From Oscillospiraceae bacterium (GTDB lineage: Bacteria > Bacillota > Clostridia > Saccharofermentanales > Saccharofermentanaceae), in assembly GCA_015069205.1 (NCBI GenBank), contig SVIZ01000001.1, positions 289,057 through 353,056 of the forward strand: a DNA stretch of 64,000 nt, given 5' to 3'. Of this stretch, positions 8,745-17,774 are shown piece by piece; position 1 is the stretch's first letter, and each line of letters begins with the position of its first letter. Made by a program: the position numbers and the translations under genes. Below the pieces are notes generated by a model. It saw only the letters and a list, made by a program, of their open reading frames with translations, ran no database searches and was not told the DNA's origin.

Positions 8745-10246
8745 ATATTTCTTTCCCGCTCTATTACAGCGTCTCTTGCCTGTTCAAGGTCATCAAAATG
8801 GATAGTCTTATCAGCAAAGATCTGATAGTCTTCATGACCCTTGCCTGCGATAAGAACAGTATCACCTTCCAAAGCAATGTTGACAGCAAGTCTTATGGCT
8901 TTGCTTCTGTCAGGTTCTATCTCATATTTTCCTTCTGTTTTGGATATGCCGGTAACGATATCCTGAATGATCGCATCAGGGTCTTCGTTTCTCGGATTAT
9001 CAGATGTGATGACAGTATGATCAGACATTCTGCCCGATACTTCACCCATCTCAAAACGTCTTGTTTTCGCGCGGTTTCCGCCGCATCCGAAAACAGTGAT
9101 TATCCTGCCTTCGGTATATTCTTTGAGCGTATCAAGAACGCTCTCAAGAGCAGCCGCGTTGTGTGCATAATCGACCAGGATATTTACTCCGAGATCATTT
9201 TCAACAGGCTGCATTCTTCCGGGCACGCTTATCGTCTCCAAAGCTGTCTTCACCGCTTCGATATCTATTCCTTCAACATATGCTGAACAGATCGCGCAAA
9301 GCGCGTTATAAACATTGAACTTACCGGGAAGGGCTACAAAGATATCTCCCTTATAGTATTCAGAATCGAGTTCGAAAATCGTACCCGTGACATGACCTCT
9401 TCTTTCAGGTCTTAAATTACGTGCAACAAAATCGGCACTGCCTTCAACGGAATATGTAAGAAGATCCACTTTTCCTTTGCAGTATTCTTCTACTCTGCCT
9501 GCGACCTCACAGTCGGCATTAAGGATTCCCATATCGCAGCTGTCGAAGATCTTCAATTTGCATGTGATGTAGTCTTCCATATCGGGATGCTCATTGGGGG
9601 CAATGTGATCTTCATAAAGATTCGTAAATGCTGCGGTGCGGTACTTAAGACCTCTTACCCTGTCGAGCTTTAAAGCCTGTGAGGAGACTTCCATGACAAG
9701 ATCAGAAGAGCCGCTCTTTACGAGCTTATCCATCATCTCATAGAGTTCTCTTGATTCAGGCGTGGTGTGTGATGAATGGATCTTCTCACCTGCGATGATG
9801 TTGCATACGGTTCCGATAAGTCCTGTATTCTTTCCGCTCTTTTCGAGTATCTCTCTTAACATAAAAGCCGTAGTGGTCTTTCCCTTTGTACCGGTAATAC
9901 CGAATACGTCAATACTATTCTCAGGATGGTCATAGAAATTCGCGCTCAGATCAGCAAGATGTTTATGCGTATCTTCAATCTCGATAACGGCAGCGCCGCC
10001 TGATAATGCTTTCAGTTCTTCTTCTGAGAAGCCTTCTCTCCTGCTGTCTGCAACTATTGCAGAAGCGCCCTGTTCAATTGCCTTGGAGGCAAATGTATGG
10101 CCGTCTACGGTAAAGCCGCAGACACATACGAAAAGAGAACCTGAAATTACTTTTCTTGAATCAAATTCAACAGAAGTGATCTCTGTATCAAGATCACCGG
10201 AAATAAGCTTATATTCCAGTCCGCTCAGAACTTTACGCAGCTGCAT
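8741..10246 (-). CDS. murE: UDP-MurNAc-L-Ala-D-Glu:meso-DAP ligase MurE
   Basis: The 501-residue ligase adds the third amino acid of the stem peptide. The P-loop GTKGKTT lies at 119-125, with TTPES near 161-165. DNPRNEDP at 416-423 is the motif linked to meso-diaminopimelate, rather than L-lysine, specificity in this family. This predicts DAP-type peptidoglycan for the organism. A 143-base gap separates it from the PBP upstream, larger than elsewhere in the cluster; I found no convincing promoter in it. Confidence 0.97.
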   Translation of the reverse strand: MQLRKVLSGLEYKLISGDLDTEITSVEFDSRKVISGSLFVCVCGFTVDGHTFASKAIEQGASAIVADSRREGFSEEELKALSGGAAVIEIEDTHKHLADLSANFYDHPENSIDVFGITGTKGKTTTAFMLREILEKSGKNTGLIGTVCNIIAGEKIHSSHTTPESRELYEMMDKLVKSGSSDLVMEVSSQALKLDRVRGLKYRTAAFTNLYEDHIAPNEHPDMEDYITCKLKIFDSCDMGILNADCEVAGRVEEYCKGKVDLLTYSVEGSADFVARNLRPERRGHVTGTIFELDSEYYKGDIFVALPGKFNVYNALCAICSAYVEGIDIEAVKTALETISVPGRMQPVENDLGVNILVDYAHNAAALESVLDTLKEYTEGRIITVFGCGGNRAKTRRFEMGEVSGRMSDHTVITSDNPRNEDPDAIIQDIVTGISKTEGKYEIEPDRSKAIRLAVNIALEGDTVLIAGKGHEDYQIFADKTIHFDDLEQARDAVIERERNI

Positions 10247-10363
10247 TACTTATACCCTCTTCTGTTTTGTATTGCGATATTTTTCGCGTATTGACCGACA
10301 ACTATATTAAATCAAAAAGATCAAATTCTATTGTGGCAAAAAGAATGAAATTAGCGTAGTTGA

Positions 10364-10379
10364 CACAAATATGTTTGTG
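10364..10379. other. Small dyad after the PBP stop
   Basis: CACAAA-TATG-TTTGTG forms a 6-bp stem with a 4-base loop, 11 bases after the PBP stop codon. No T-run follows, so it is a weak candidate for mRNA end formation or processing between the PBP and murE. Confidence 0.25.
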
Positions 10380-10389
10380 CGGCAGACCA

Positions 10390-12897
10390 CTATGTATCAT
10401 CTTCATCATGGTGTTCAGGCGGTAACGCGTCTGTAACACCGTCTTCTCCCCCGGGTACAGGTGCCGGAGTAGGCGTCGGCTGGGGCTGGCTTACTGTTCC
10501 GTTATTCGTCAGGGTTACGTAGATAATGTCACCCGCGTAAACCGTCGAACCTGATGTTACGCTCTGTGCAGTACAGATACCCTCAATGTCACTGTCGCTG
10601 TTGATCTTGCAGTTAAGGTTCATCTTAAGGCACGCTTCGATACACTCGATTGCAGACATACCGATCATATTCGGAACTCTGGTAGTGAGCATCTGTTCCT
10701 GCGATACACCTTCAGGATAAAGAACAACGACACCGGTCTTATAAAGCGTGTGATAGTAATCAGGATATGTTCTTGCGACGATGGTATCAGAAGTCATGTC
10801 GAGTGTTCCGTAAAGAGTCGAAAGTCCGTTTACGGAGATTCTTGAAGCTGCCTGTGAAGCAGGCATTCCGTCTACCTTCTGAACGTACCACTCCTTCAAA
10901 AGCTCATTGTATTCTTCTTCCGTGAATCTTCTCTCGACGCCCATGTAAGCGAGTGTGCCTTCAACGATCTTGGCAGCCGTGGAAGCGGCAGAAGATGAAC
11001 CTACGGAGAAATCTCTCGGTTTGTTTATTACGACGAGAACCGCGATCTTGGGATCGTAAGAGGGCGCATAGCATGAGAATGAAAGCACGTGTGCGCCTTT
11101 AAGTTCGCCGACGTCGATCGTGGATGTTGATGTCTTACCTGCGACTGAATATCCGGCTACTTTACCTGCAGAACCTGTACCGTCGGATACAACGCCTTCC
11201 ATCAGGACTCTGACTCTCTTGCATGTATCTTCAGAGAATACCGTACGTACTACTTCAGGCTCGATCTCGTCGATGATGTTTCCTTCCGGATCTGTTACGT
11301 ATTTAACGATGTGCGGAACAAGAAGGTCTCCGCCGTTGATGATAGCACAGTAAGAAGTAATGAGCTGGATAGGTGTAACCGTCGAAGACTCACCGTACGA
11401 GAGAACGGCCATATCGACTGCTGTCGGATTTTTATGAAAGATTCCCTTACCTTCAGCAGGAAGATCGATTCCCGTGTAATCATAGAAGCCGAGCATACGA
11501 ACATAAGAATAGTATTTTGTAATTCCTATTCTGTAAGCAAGCTGCGTAAAGATAGGGTTACATGAGTTGTGGAATGCATCTTCCAGTGTCTCCATGCCAT
11601 GGTTATAACCCATTGATTTCTGCATCCAGCAGGATATCGTGTGCTGTGACGAAATCGCGATCGGAGCATCATCAAACATTTCGTTTTCATTAGTGAGGTT
11701 TTCCTCGAATGCCATGCATGTTGTAAGTGACTTAAATGTAGAACCCGGCTCATATGTGTCGGAAACGCATCTGTTACGCCATGCATTTGCCATTACGTAC
11801 TGAACGCGGTCTTCAGCACTCATGAAATTCCATGTATCCATATCAGTTCCGTACGGCATTGCATAAGGATCATTCAAGTCATAATTCGGAAGCGATACCA
11901 TCGCATAAATGGCACCGGTATAAGGGTTCATCACGATCGCGCAGACACCGTCGATAGGATCATATTTATCGTATGCTTCCTTAGCAGCTTCCTCGGCAAT
12001 TCTCTGGATACTTATATCGATATTCGTAACGATATTATTTCCATCTGTTACCGGTATCGTAGTGGCATCAGAATACGGCAGAACACCTCCTGTGATTTCA
12101 TCAGTCTCAGAATATCTGTATCCGTCATAACCTGAAAGGACATCATTGTAATAAGCCTCAAGGCCATAAAGACCATTAAGGCTGACTCCGTCGTTTTTCG
12201 CATAACCGATTACCTGGGATGCGAGTGAACCATAGTTATAATATCTCTGGGGAACCGCTACAAAACCGAATCCCTTGACTTTATTATCTTTAAGATATGC
12301 TTCAAACTCATCCTTCGTAACCTGGGGAACGTTCTTTATGATGTCGCACCCTGCAACGTCATTTCTCTTATCGTTCTTATCAGTCGGATCCACAGGGATT
12401 ATCGAATCCATCTTCTCGTAAGTTACGCCGAGCACGGAAACACAACTCTGAATGATCTGCTCTCTTGTAAGCTCGGTTGAAGTAACCATCTTGGGTGAAC
12501 AGATTACGGTATAGTCATATGTATTGGATGCAAGAGGAACAAGGTTTGAATCGTAGATCATTCCTCTGCTCGCACTGTATGTCATGAGCGTCCACTGTTC
12601 ATCAGCAGCTGCTCTTGCGTACTTGTCGTAATCCGTTACGGTAGTCTTGTACAGGACATAGATCAGATATACGGAAAACAAAAGAACGATGCCCGTTACG
12701 ACACCGACCCAGGTCTTTGCCCAGAAGGTTGATCTCCTCTGCTTCGGAGCTTTGGGCTGAACTTCTTTCTGAGGCTGTTCAGGTTTATTCTCCGCCCGTG
12801 CCCTGACCTCAGATTCAGTAGGTATTATGGACTTGCCCTTTACGGGCATACTGTCATTATTTCTCGGGGTGCGCTGCATAGTAATCAGCCAATGCAT
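10390..12897 (-). CDS. Class B penicillin-binding protein with PASTA domain (FtsI/SpoVD-like)
   Basis: This 835-residue transpeptidase cross-links peptidoglycan with a SEDS partner. It has a cytoplasmic tail, one membrane helix (about 63-83), a dimerisation region and a transpeptidase domain with STFK (386-389, catalytic S386) and SCN (445-447). The third motif reads KTS (588-590) instead of the usual KTG. A PASTA domain (about 740-795) and a Pro/acidic tail follow. One PASTA domain resembles SpoVD, but the dcw position also suits the vegetative FtsI role; sequence alone does not decide. The start is uncertain: ATGs at 12897, 12879 and 12849 are in frame, none has a strong Shine-Dalgarno, and the first two overlap the ftsL-like gene. 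Confidence 0.93.
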   Translation of the reverse strand: MHWLITMQRTPRNNDSMPVKGKSIIPTESEVRARAENKPEQPQKEVQPKAPKQRRSTFWAKTWVGVVTGIVLLFSVYLIYVLYKTTVTDYDKYARAAADEQWTLMTYSASRGMIYDSNLVPLASNTYDYTVICSPKMVTSTELTREQIIQSCVSVLGVTYEKMDSIIPVDPTDKNDKRNDVAGCDIIKNVPQVTKDEFEAYLKDNKVKGFGFVAVPQRYYNYGSLASQVIGYAKNDGVSLNGLYGLEAYYNDVLSGYDGYRYSETDEITGGVLPYSDATTIPVTDGNNIVTNIDISIQRIAEEAAKEAYDKYDPIDGVCAIVMNPYTGAIYAMVSLPNYDLNDPYAMPYGTDMDTWNFMSAEDRVQYVMANAWRNRCVSDTYEPGSTFKSLTTCMAFEENLTNENEMFDDAPIAISSQHTISCWMQKSMGYNHGMETLEDAFHNSCNPIFTQLAYRIGITKYYSYVRMLGFYDYTGIDLPAEGKGIFHKNPTAVDMAVLSYGESSTVTPIQLITSYCAIINGGDLLVPHIVKYVTDPEGNIIDEIEPEVVRTVFSEDTCKRVRVLMEGVVSDGTGSAGKVAGYSVAGKTSTSTIDVGELKGAHVLSFSCYAPSYDPKIAVLVVINKPRDFSVGSSSAASTAAKIVEGTLAYMGVERRFTEEEYNELLKEWYVQKVDGMPASQAASRISVNGLSTLYGTLDMTSDTIVARTYPDYYHTLYKTGVVVLYPEGVSQEQMLTTRVPNMIGMSAIECIEACLKMNLNCKINSDSDIEGICTAQSVTSGSTVYAGDIIYVTLTNNGTVSQPQPTPTPAPVPGGEDGVTDALPPEHHDEDDT

Positions 12898-13531
12898 CCT
12901 TGGAATCGTTTACTTCATCTTCATCGATTCCGTCAGAATTATAGTTTGCTCTCGTGCGGAGTGAATCCGTATTCGGAATCGGAAGATTGATGACCTGGTT
13001 CTGGTTAGGATCCTGCATTCCCAAAGCGATTGCCTGGGCACGGATAACGTCCATGTCTGCAATACCGTTTGCTTCCTCTTCCGCGTTTACGATCTCTCTC
13101 TTGATGGTGTTGATCTGGTCCTTGAGATTGGAATTGTCTCTTGCAAGCTCCGAGAGCTCTGTCTGAGGATTGAGCAGGAGCATTACGAAAAATCCCAAAA
13201 GGATAATGAGTCCAATCGATACGATCGTCTCGAAAAGTCTTCTTCCGGTCAGTCTTCTGGACTTCTTTTTATTCTCAAGTCTGACCTTCGGATCTTCGTG
13301 ATCTTTTGCATACTGGACTGCTCTCTCGTGAACTGCTTCATAAGATACAACGGGATTCTCTTCAATGATCAGGGGTTCGTCTTCGATGACAGATGTAACG
13401 TCAGGTAAGACTTCACCGTTCTTGTAAACAAGATTGGTCTTTCCGGCAGACAGCACTTCATTAAGCGCTTCATCATTTGCGCCCACATCGAAGCTCTTTA
13501 TCTTTCTTTTCGATGTTACCTTAACTGCCAT
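12857..13531 (-). CDS. ftsL: FtsL/DivIC-like septum formation protein
   Basis: The 224-residue bitopic protein has a cytoplasmic N-terminus of about 100 residues, one membrane helix (about 103-122) and a short coiled coil (about 125-155). The motif around RAQAIALGMQDPNQNQVI is of the kind that ends the leucine-zipper region of FtsL-type proteins. It lies between rsmH and the PBP, the canonical ftsL position. FtsL works with DivIC and FtsQ to activate FtsW-FtsI. Sequence conservation of this family is low, so the call rests mainly on architecture and synteny. Both cytoplasmic and C-terminal tails are longer than usual. Confidence 0.8.
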   Translation of the reverse strand: MAVKVTSKRKIKSFDVGANDEALNEVLSAGKTNLVYKNGEVLPDVTSVIEDEPLIIEENPVVSYEAVHERAVQYAKDHEDPKVRLENKKKSRRLTGRRLFETIVSIGLIILLGFFVMLLLNPQTELSELARDNSNLKDQINTIKREIVNAEEEANGIADMDVIRAQAIALGMQDPNQNQVINLPIPNTDSLRTRANYNSDGIDEDEVNDSKDALADYYAAHPEK

Positions 13532-13559
13532 TACCTTTTATACTTACCCTTTGTATTTA

Positions 13560-14528
13560 TCAGTTGTACTGTTCGTTATCGTTTCTCTCGAAAACCCTGA
13601 GTTTTGAACTTCTCGCTCTCGGGTTGATGTCGATCTCTTCCTGTGTCGGTTCGATCGGCTTTTTGGTTATTACCGTGCCGAGTGACTTCTTGCCGCATAC
13701 ACATACAGGGAAATCTCTCGGACATGTACACGGGCTCTCTGCCGTTCTGAACGCTTCTTTGACTATTCTGTCTTCGAGCGAGTGGAATGAGATGATTGCC
13801 ATTCTTCCGCCCGGTTTGAGCTTTCTTATTCCGTCCCGGAGAAGTGACTCAAGGCCGTCAAGCTCGTGGTTTACTTCAATTCTTATTGCCTGGAAGCATC
13901 TCTTGGCAGGATGCTGGTCCTCGCCTCTTCCGTGGCCCGGCATATATTCTTTTATAGCTGCAGCGAGTTCCGTCGTTCTTGAGAAAGGCTTTGTTTTTCT
14001 TCTCTCAACGATTCCGTCTGCGATCCTTCCTGCGTGATGCTCTTCACCGTATTCTCTGAAGATCCTCTCGAGATCATCTCTTGAATATCTGTTAACTACT
14101 TCAGCAGCTGTGAGCCATTCGTTAGGATCCATTCTCATGTCCAAAGGACCGTTCTTCATATATGAGAATCCTCTCTCAGCCGTATCGAGCTGATATGAGG
14201 AGACACCGAGATCCGCCATGATGCCGTCGACCTTGCCGACCTTAAGGCTGCGGATGATATCATCAATATCCTTATAGTCTGATTTAACGGGCATCCAGTC
14301 GATTCCTGCAAATGCCTCTCTTCTCTCCATGCATGCTGCAAGAGCTGCATCATCCTTATCTATCGAGATAAGGATTCCCTGCCCCTTCATTCTGCGCGCG
14401 ATCTCGGCACTGTGGCTTCCTCCTCCTGCCGTACAATCGACGTAGATTCCGCCGGGTCTGACGTTAAGAGCGTCAACCGTCTGATATAGCAATACAGGGA
14501 TGTGGTCAAAATCAGAGACCTTCAACAT
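13560..14528 (-). CDS. rsmH: 16S rRNA m4C1402 methyltransferase RsmH
   Basis: The 322-residue protein (formerly MraW) N4-methylates C1402 of 16S rRNA using S-adenosylmethionine. The SAM-binding region YVDCTAGGGSHS lies near residue 30, with conserved DLGVSSYQLD and HSLEDRIVK motifs further on. It overlaps the end of mraZ by 17 bases in the standard mraZ-rsmH-ftsL order. Length is normal. Confidence 0.97.
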   Translation of the reverse strand: MLKVSDFDHIPVLLYQTVDALNVRPGGIYVDCTAGGGSHSAEIARRMKGQGILISIDKDDAALAACMERREAFAGIDWMPVKSDYKDIDDIIRSLKVGKVDGIMADLGVSSYQLDTAERGFSYMKNGPLDMRMDPNEWLTAAEVVNRYSRDDLERIFREYGEEHHAGRIADGIVERRKTKPFSRTTELAAAIKEYMPGHGRGEDQHPAKRCFQAIRIEVNHELDGLESLLRDGIRKLKPGGRMAIISFHSLEDRIVKEAFRTAESPCTCPRDFPVCVCGKKSLGTVITKKPIEPTQEEIDINPRARSSKLRVFERNDNEQYN

Positions 14529-14943
14529 AATACTTCGTCTCCAATCCTTCTATGCCGCTTAAGTCGTGATCTTCGTTGTCATAGAAATTCTTTGTACAGA
14601 TGTCTAATTTGCCGTCGTCATTAAAAACGCAGATCTCATCGCCGGGCTTAGCGCCGATCCTGTCCCAGAGCTCGCTGTTAACCGAAATGCGGCCCTGTGA
14701 ATCAACACTGACTTCACAAGCCTCACCAATGATCGTTCTCTTGATCTTACGAGCATTGGCATCCATTGTATTGAGCTTTGAAAGCTGGGGCTTTACCACA
14801 TTCTCAAAATGATCCTTTGAGTAAACGCACAAATAGCCGACATCGAGGCTGTTTGTTACTACAACCTCTGCGCCGAGCAATTCTTTTTGCTTCGAAGGGA
14901 TAAAGAATCTTCCCTTAGCGTCTACTTTCTTAATGTCTCTCAT
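14512..14943 (-). CDS. mraZ: Transcriptional regulator MraZ
   Basis: Starting at the ATG at 14943 (MRDIKKVDAKGRFFIPS) the protein is 143 residues, exactly the usual MraZ length. An upstream in-frame start at 15039 would add 32 residues rich in Trp and Asn with no family match, and would cover the proposed operator. Two SpoVT/AbrB-like beta domains are visible, with DAKGRFFIP in the first and DSQGRISVN in the second. MraZ forms a ring and represses its own mra/dcw operon at direct repeats near the promoter. It is the first gene of the cluster. Confidence 0.94.
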   Translation of the reverse strand: MRDIKKVDAKGRFFIPSKQKELLGAEVVVTNSLDVGYLCVYSKDHFENVVKPQLSKLNTMDANARKIKRTIIGEACEVSVDSQGRISVNSELWDRIGAKPGDEICVFNDDGKLDICTKNFYDNEDHDLSGIEGLETKYYVEGL

Positions 14944-15001
14944 TCTGAGTCTCTTACAAGCTTGATTTTGCGATGCTTGGAGGGTATCATTGCTGAAATC
15001 A

Positions 15002-15047
15002 GCCACTTTCCTCCACCAGAGTGGGAATTTTCTCCCCAAATCACCAC
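15002..15047 (-). promoter_or_regulatory. Possible MraZ operator repeats
   Basis: Between the promoter and mraZ the minus strand carries G-rich boxes GTGGT, TTGGGG, GTGGA and GTGGC. The last two are exactly 10 bases apart. MraZ of other bacteria binds TGGGN-type boxes repeated every 10 bp in front of its gene, so this is a plausible but degenerate operator. Confidence 0.4.
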
Positions 15048-15055
15048 ACAGTTGT

Positions 15056-15084
15056 ATTTTATTCGTAACATTCTTTTAATGCAA
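15056..15084 (-). promoter_or_regulatory. Predicted sigma-A promoter of the mra/dcw operon
   Basis: On the minus strand a -35 TTGCAT (15079-15084) is separated by exactly 17 bases from a -10 TAAAAT (15056-15061). Transcription would start near 15049, just before the candidate MraZ boxes. Confidence 0.65.
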
Positions 15085-15450
15085 GGGGAATTTTGTAATT
15101 TTTCGGAAATTTGTTAAAAAAATTTTCCAGGCCGTTCCAGAGGGGACCATCTCCCGAGAATCTCATACAGTTGAGCGGTTTTCTGTATGAATAGCCATGT
15201 TATTCCTGAAGCGCTTTGCACCAAATATCCCGCGCTTTACCAATATTTTTTCTATTTTTGTTAAAACAGGAAATGATTTAGGAAAAACTGCCCGTTTTTT
15301 CCTAAACCTTTTCCTGAATTTGCATATTTAGGAAAACTTCCGTAATTCCCAAGATGCTTCCCAAATTGACTTGGAATTGATTATAGAATCCGGATAATGC
15401 AAAAATCGGACACGATTCAGACCAAAAACGTGTCCTCCCGGCGCACTCCA
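15085..15450. other. Intergenic region, about 370 bases, with inverted AGGAAAA motifs
   Basis: No gene is supported in this AT-rich gap between the mra promoter and the terminators of the sucrose gene. It contains an inverted repeat TTAGGAAAAA/TTTTTCCTAA (15278-15305) and further copies of AGGAAA or TTTCCT at about 15268, 15310 and 15330, all within about 70 bases. These could be regulator sites for the mra operon or simply AT-rich repeats. Confidence 0.35.
15402..15435 (-). terminator. Second (distal) terminator of the lgt-rodA-sucrose operon
   Basis: GGACACG (15408-15414) pairs with CGTGTCC (15429-15435) around a 14-base loop. On the minus strand the stem is followed by GATTTTTG, giving a modest U-tract. 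It forms a tandem pair with the terminator at 15451-15474. Confidence 0.6.
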
Positions 15451-15474
15451 AGAAAAAGCGGCTATGAAAGCCGC
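15451..15474 (-). terminator. Rho-independent terminator after the GH32-PfkB gene
   Basis: GCGGCT (15458-15463) and AGCCGC (15469-15474) form a 6-bp GC-rich stem with a 5-base loop. On the minus strand TTTTTCT follows directly. It lies 11 bases after the stop codon. Confidence 0.85.
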
Positions 15475-15484
15475 CTAAAAAGTA

Positions 15485-17752
15485 TTACTTTATTTCCTTA
15501 TATTCAGGATACGAAGGTATCGCGCCTTTCCGCTGTACGCTTATGGCGCTGAAGCGGTTCGCGAAGTCCAGACATTCCTTGATTACCGGCAGAGAACAAT
15601 CAGCGAAGTTATCCTTCCCCACTCCTGATGTTCTGAGCTTCCACAGGAACGAACCGATGAATCCGTCACCCGCACCGGTAGTATCGATCGCATTAACATC
15701 AGGACTGACAGACGAAACGCATCCCGAAGAAGTGTAAGCATCTGCTCCGTCTTTGCCCTTCGTAAGTATCACGAGCTTAACGTTACCCTTAAACAGAGCA
15801 GGCAGTGCCTCATCAATCGAAGAGGTTCCTGCAATGAACTCAAGTTCCTCATCTGATATCTTCACTATGTCGCAGTCAGGAATGAATTCCCAAATGACAC
15901 GTTTTAATTCGTCTTTGTCATCCCAGAGCATGAATCTCAGATTGGGATCGAAGCTTATCAGCGCGCCCTGTCTTCTTGCTATGGTGACAGCAGCATGGTG
16001 TGCATCCCTCATCGGGAAGTCACCTAACGACACGCTGCAAAAATGCAGTGCATAACACCCATCCAGCATCTCGCCTGTTACCTGTGACGCGTCGAAAAGC
16101 ATGTCGGCAGACGGATTGCGGTAGAACGAATACGTATTCTTGCCGTCTTTGGTCTGGCTTACAAAAGCAAGGGCCGTATTGGCCACCGAAGTATAAGAAA
16201 TAAATGAAGTATCTACACCTGCATCATTCAGGGTTCTCTTGATGATGTCACCAAAAGGATCAAGCCCCAACTGAGTGATCATTCGCGACTTTCCGCCGAG
16301 TTTTGAGAATGCGCCGCACACATTGGCAGGTGCGCCGCCTGCCGCAGGCGAGAATGCACCTACTTCGTAAAACTCACAACCCTTCTTGTCAGGAATAAAA
16401 TCGATAAGCGCTTCACCGATTGCAACAAGAGTGTCGTTCAGCCTCAATGCAGTAACAGTTGCTAAGGCACCGTTCTCTTCGATCTTTACCTGACGGTATT
16501 CGGGATAAAATCTTGTCGACATGACATAGCGGCCGTCATTTACATATATTTCCAATGACGATACATCTGCTATGATGCGGAGCGAGTCAAGCGAATCGAG
16601 TTTTATCTTCCGCTCTTTTCTGCCATAACCTTCACCGTTCGCGAAATGCAGACTGAATACTCCTTCAGATCTATTCCATGTGATCTCAGCACCTGATACC
16701 GACAGCTTGAACTCCGATGCAAACTCTGATGCATTGACTTCAAACGGAAGCCCTTCCCAGGCTTCGCCGTCAACATTCTTTGCTTTCTTCTTCAACGAAG
16801 ATAATTCACGGATAGGATTCTGCAACAACTTACCGTCAGCACCGACGCTTAATTCGCGCGGCAGCGTCAGACAATGCTGCCAGCCAAGTTCAACGGTCGG
16901 ATTGGAATATGAATCGTCACCTATGCCCATCCATCCGATAAGAATTCTTCTTCCGTCAGGCAGTGCAAAAGTCTGCGGCGCATAGAAATCAAAACCGTAA
17001 TCAAGTTCTTCAAAACCATCAAGAGCATCGCCGTTAAATGTATAGTATCCGCTTTGGAATATATTCTGAAATCTGAATTCACCTTGCGGGATTCCCTGCG
17101 GACAGAAAGTCAGGAAGTTTCTGCCTTCCAATTCAAACATGTCAGGACACTCCCACATGTAGCCCATATCAGGGGCAGTAAGGCAGCCTTTGTATTCAAA
17201 GGAATCAATGTCCTTTCCTTCATATAGAAGAACGCATCCTTTATCGTCAACGGTTCGCGCTCCGAGAACCATCTTATAAACGCCATCTTCAAAACTTACT
17301 TTGGGATCTCTTACATGGCACGAACAAAACGAAGGATAATCACTGTTTCTGAGAAGGACTTTTTTAGATGACATCTCATAGCCGTCAGAAGAAGTGACAT
17401 GTATCACATTCGCACCGCGTCCTTCAAGAACATAATCGTAATCACCGTCTTCCATTACGTTGCCCGTATAGAAGAACTCAACATGATATCCGAGCGTCAC
17501 GGCAGAACCGGAGAATACACCGTCCTTGTCTTCAGGAAGGTCGGCATCAAGAACGATGCCTTTGTATTTCCACGAGAGCAGATCGGAACTTACATAGTGG
17601 CCCCAGCACCTTGTACTCTCACCATTGGGAGTGCCTGGCGAATACTGAAAATAAACGTGATAAAAGCCGTCAAAAAAACACAGTCCGTTCGGGTCGTTCA
17701 TCCAGCCTTCCGGCGGTTCGATATGAAGATTCTGTCTCCACTTACCCTTCAT
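15485..17752 (-). CDS. GH32 sucrose hydrolase fused to PfkB fructokinase
   Basis: From the ATG at 17752, which follows AGGAGG by 7 bases, the protein is 755 residues. Residues 1 to about 435 are glycoside hydrolase family 32: WMNDPNG (17-23, nucleophile D20), an RDPK transition-state motif and MWECPD with the acid/base Glu, then a shortened beta-sandwich. Residues about 440-755 are a complete PfkB sugar kinase starting LVAIGEALIDF, with AAGGAPANV and the DTTGAGDGF anion-hole/catalytic motif (690-698, D696). The linker is only a few residues and the frame is continuous. Predicted role: cleave sucrose or sucrose-6-phosphate and phosphorylate the released fructose. No transporter or PTS gene is adjacent. 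It is the last gene after lgt and rodA. Confidence 0.93.
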   Translation of the reverse strand: MKGKWRQNLHIEPPEGWMNDPNGLCFFDGFYHVYFQYSPGTPNGESTRCWGHYVSSDLLSWKYKGIVLDADLPEDKDGVFSGSAVTLGYHVEFFYTGNVMEDGDYDYVLEGRGANVIHVTSSDGYEMSSKKVLLRNSDYPSFCSCHVRDPKVSFEDGVYKMVLGARTVDDKGCVLLYEGKDIDSFEYKGCLTAPDMGYMWECPDMFELEGRNFLTFCPQGIPQGEFRFQNIFQSGYYTFNGDALDGFEELDYGFDFYAPQTFALPDGRRILIGWMGIGDDSYSNPTVELGWQHCLTLPRELSVGADGKLLQNPIRELSSLKKKAKNVDGEAWEGLPFEVNASEFASEFKLSVSGAEITWNRSEGVFSLHFANGEGYGRKERKIKLDSLDSLRIIADVSSLEIYVNDGRYVMSTRFYPEYRQVKIEENGALATVTALRLNDTLVAIGEALIDFIPDKKGCEFYEVGAFSPAAGGAPANVCGAFSKLGGKSRMITQLGLDPFGDIIKRTLNDAGVDTSFISYTSVANTALAFVSQTKDGKNTYSFYRNPSADMLFDASQVTGEMLDGCYALHFCSVSLGDFPMRDAHHAAVTIARRQGALISFDPNLRFMLWDDKDELKRVIWEFIPDCDIVKISDEELEFIAGTSSIDEALPALFKGNVKLVILTKGKDGADAYTSSGCVSSVSPDVNAIDTTGAGDGFIGSFLWKLRTSGVGKDNFADCSLPVIKECLDFANRFSAISVQRKGAIPSYPEYKEIK

Positions 17753-17762
17753 GACAAATCCT

Positions 17763-17774
17763 CCTGACGTCAGG
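17763..17774. other. 12-bp perfect palindrome across the rodA stop and sucrose-gene Shine-Dalgarno
   Basis: CCTGACGTCAGG spans the end of rodA and touches the AGGAGG of the GH32-PfkB gene. In mRNA it could fold back or dimerise and mask the ribosome site; on DNA it could bind a protein. Chance cannot be excluded for a 12-mer. Confidence 0.3.

Noticed and set aside
14944..15039. 32-residue N-terminal extension of MraZ
   Set aside because: It lies over the proposed operator and has no family match; the inner ATG gives the standard 143 residues.
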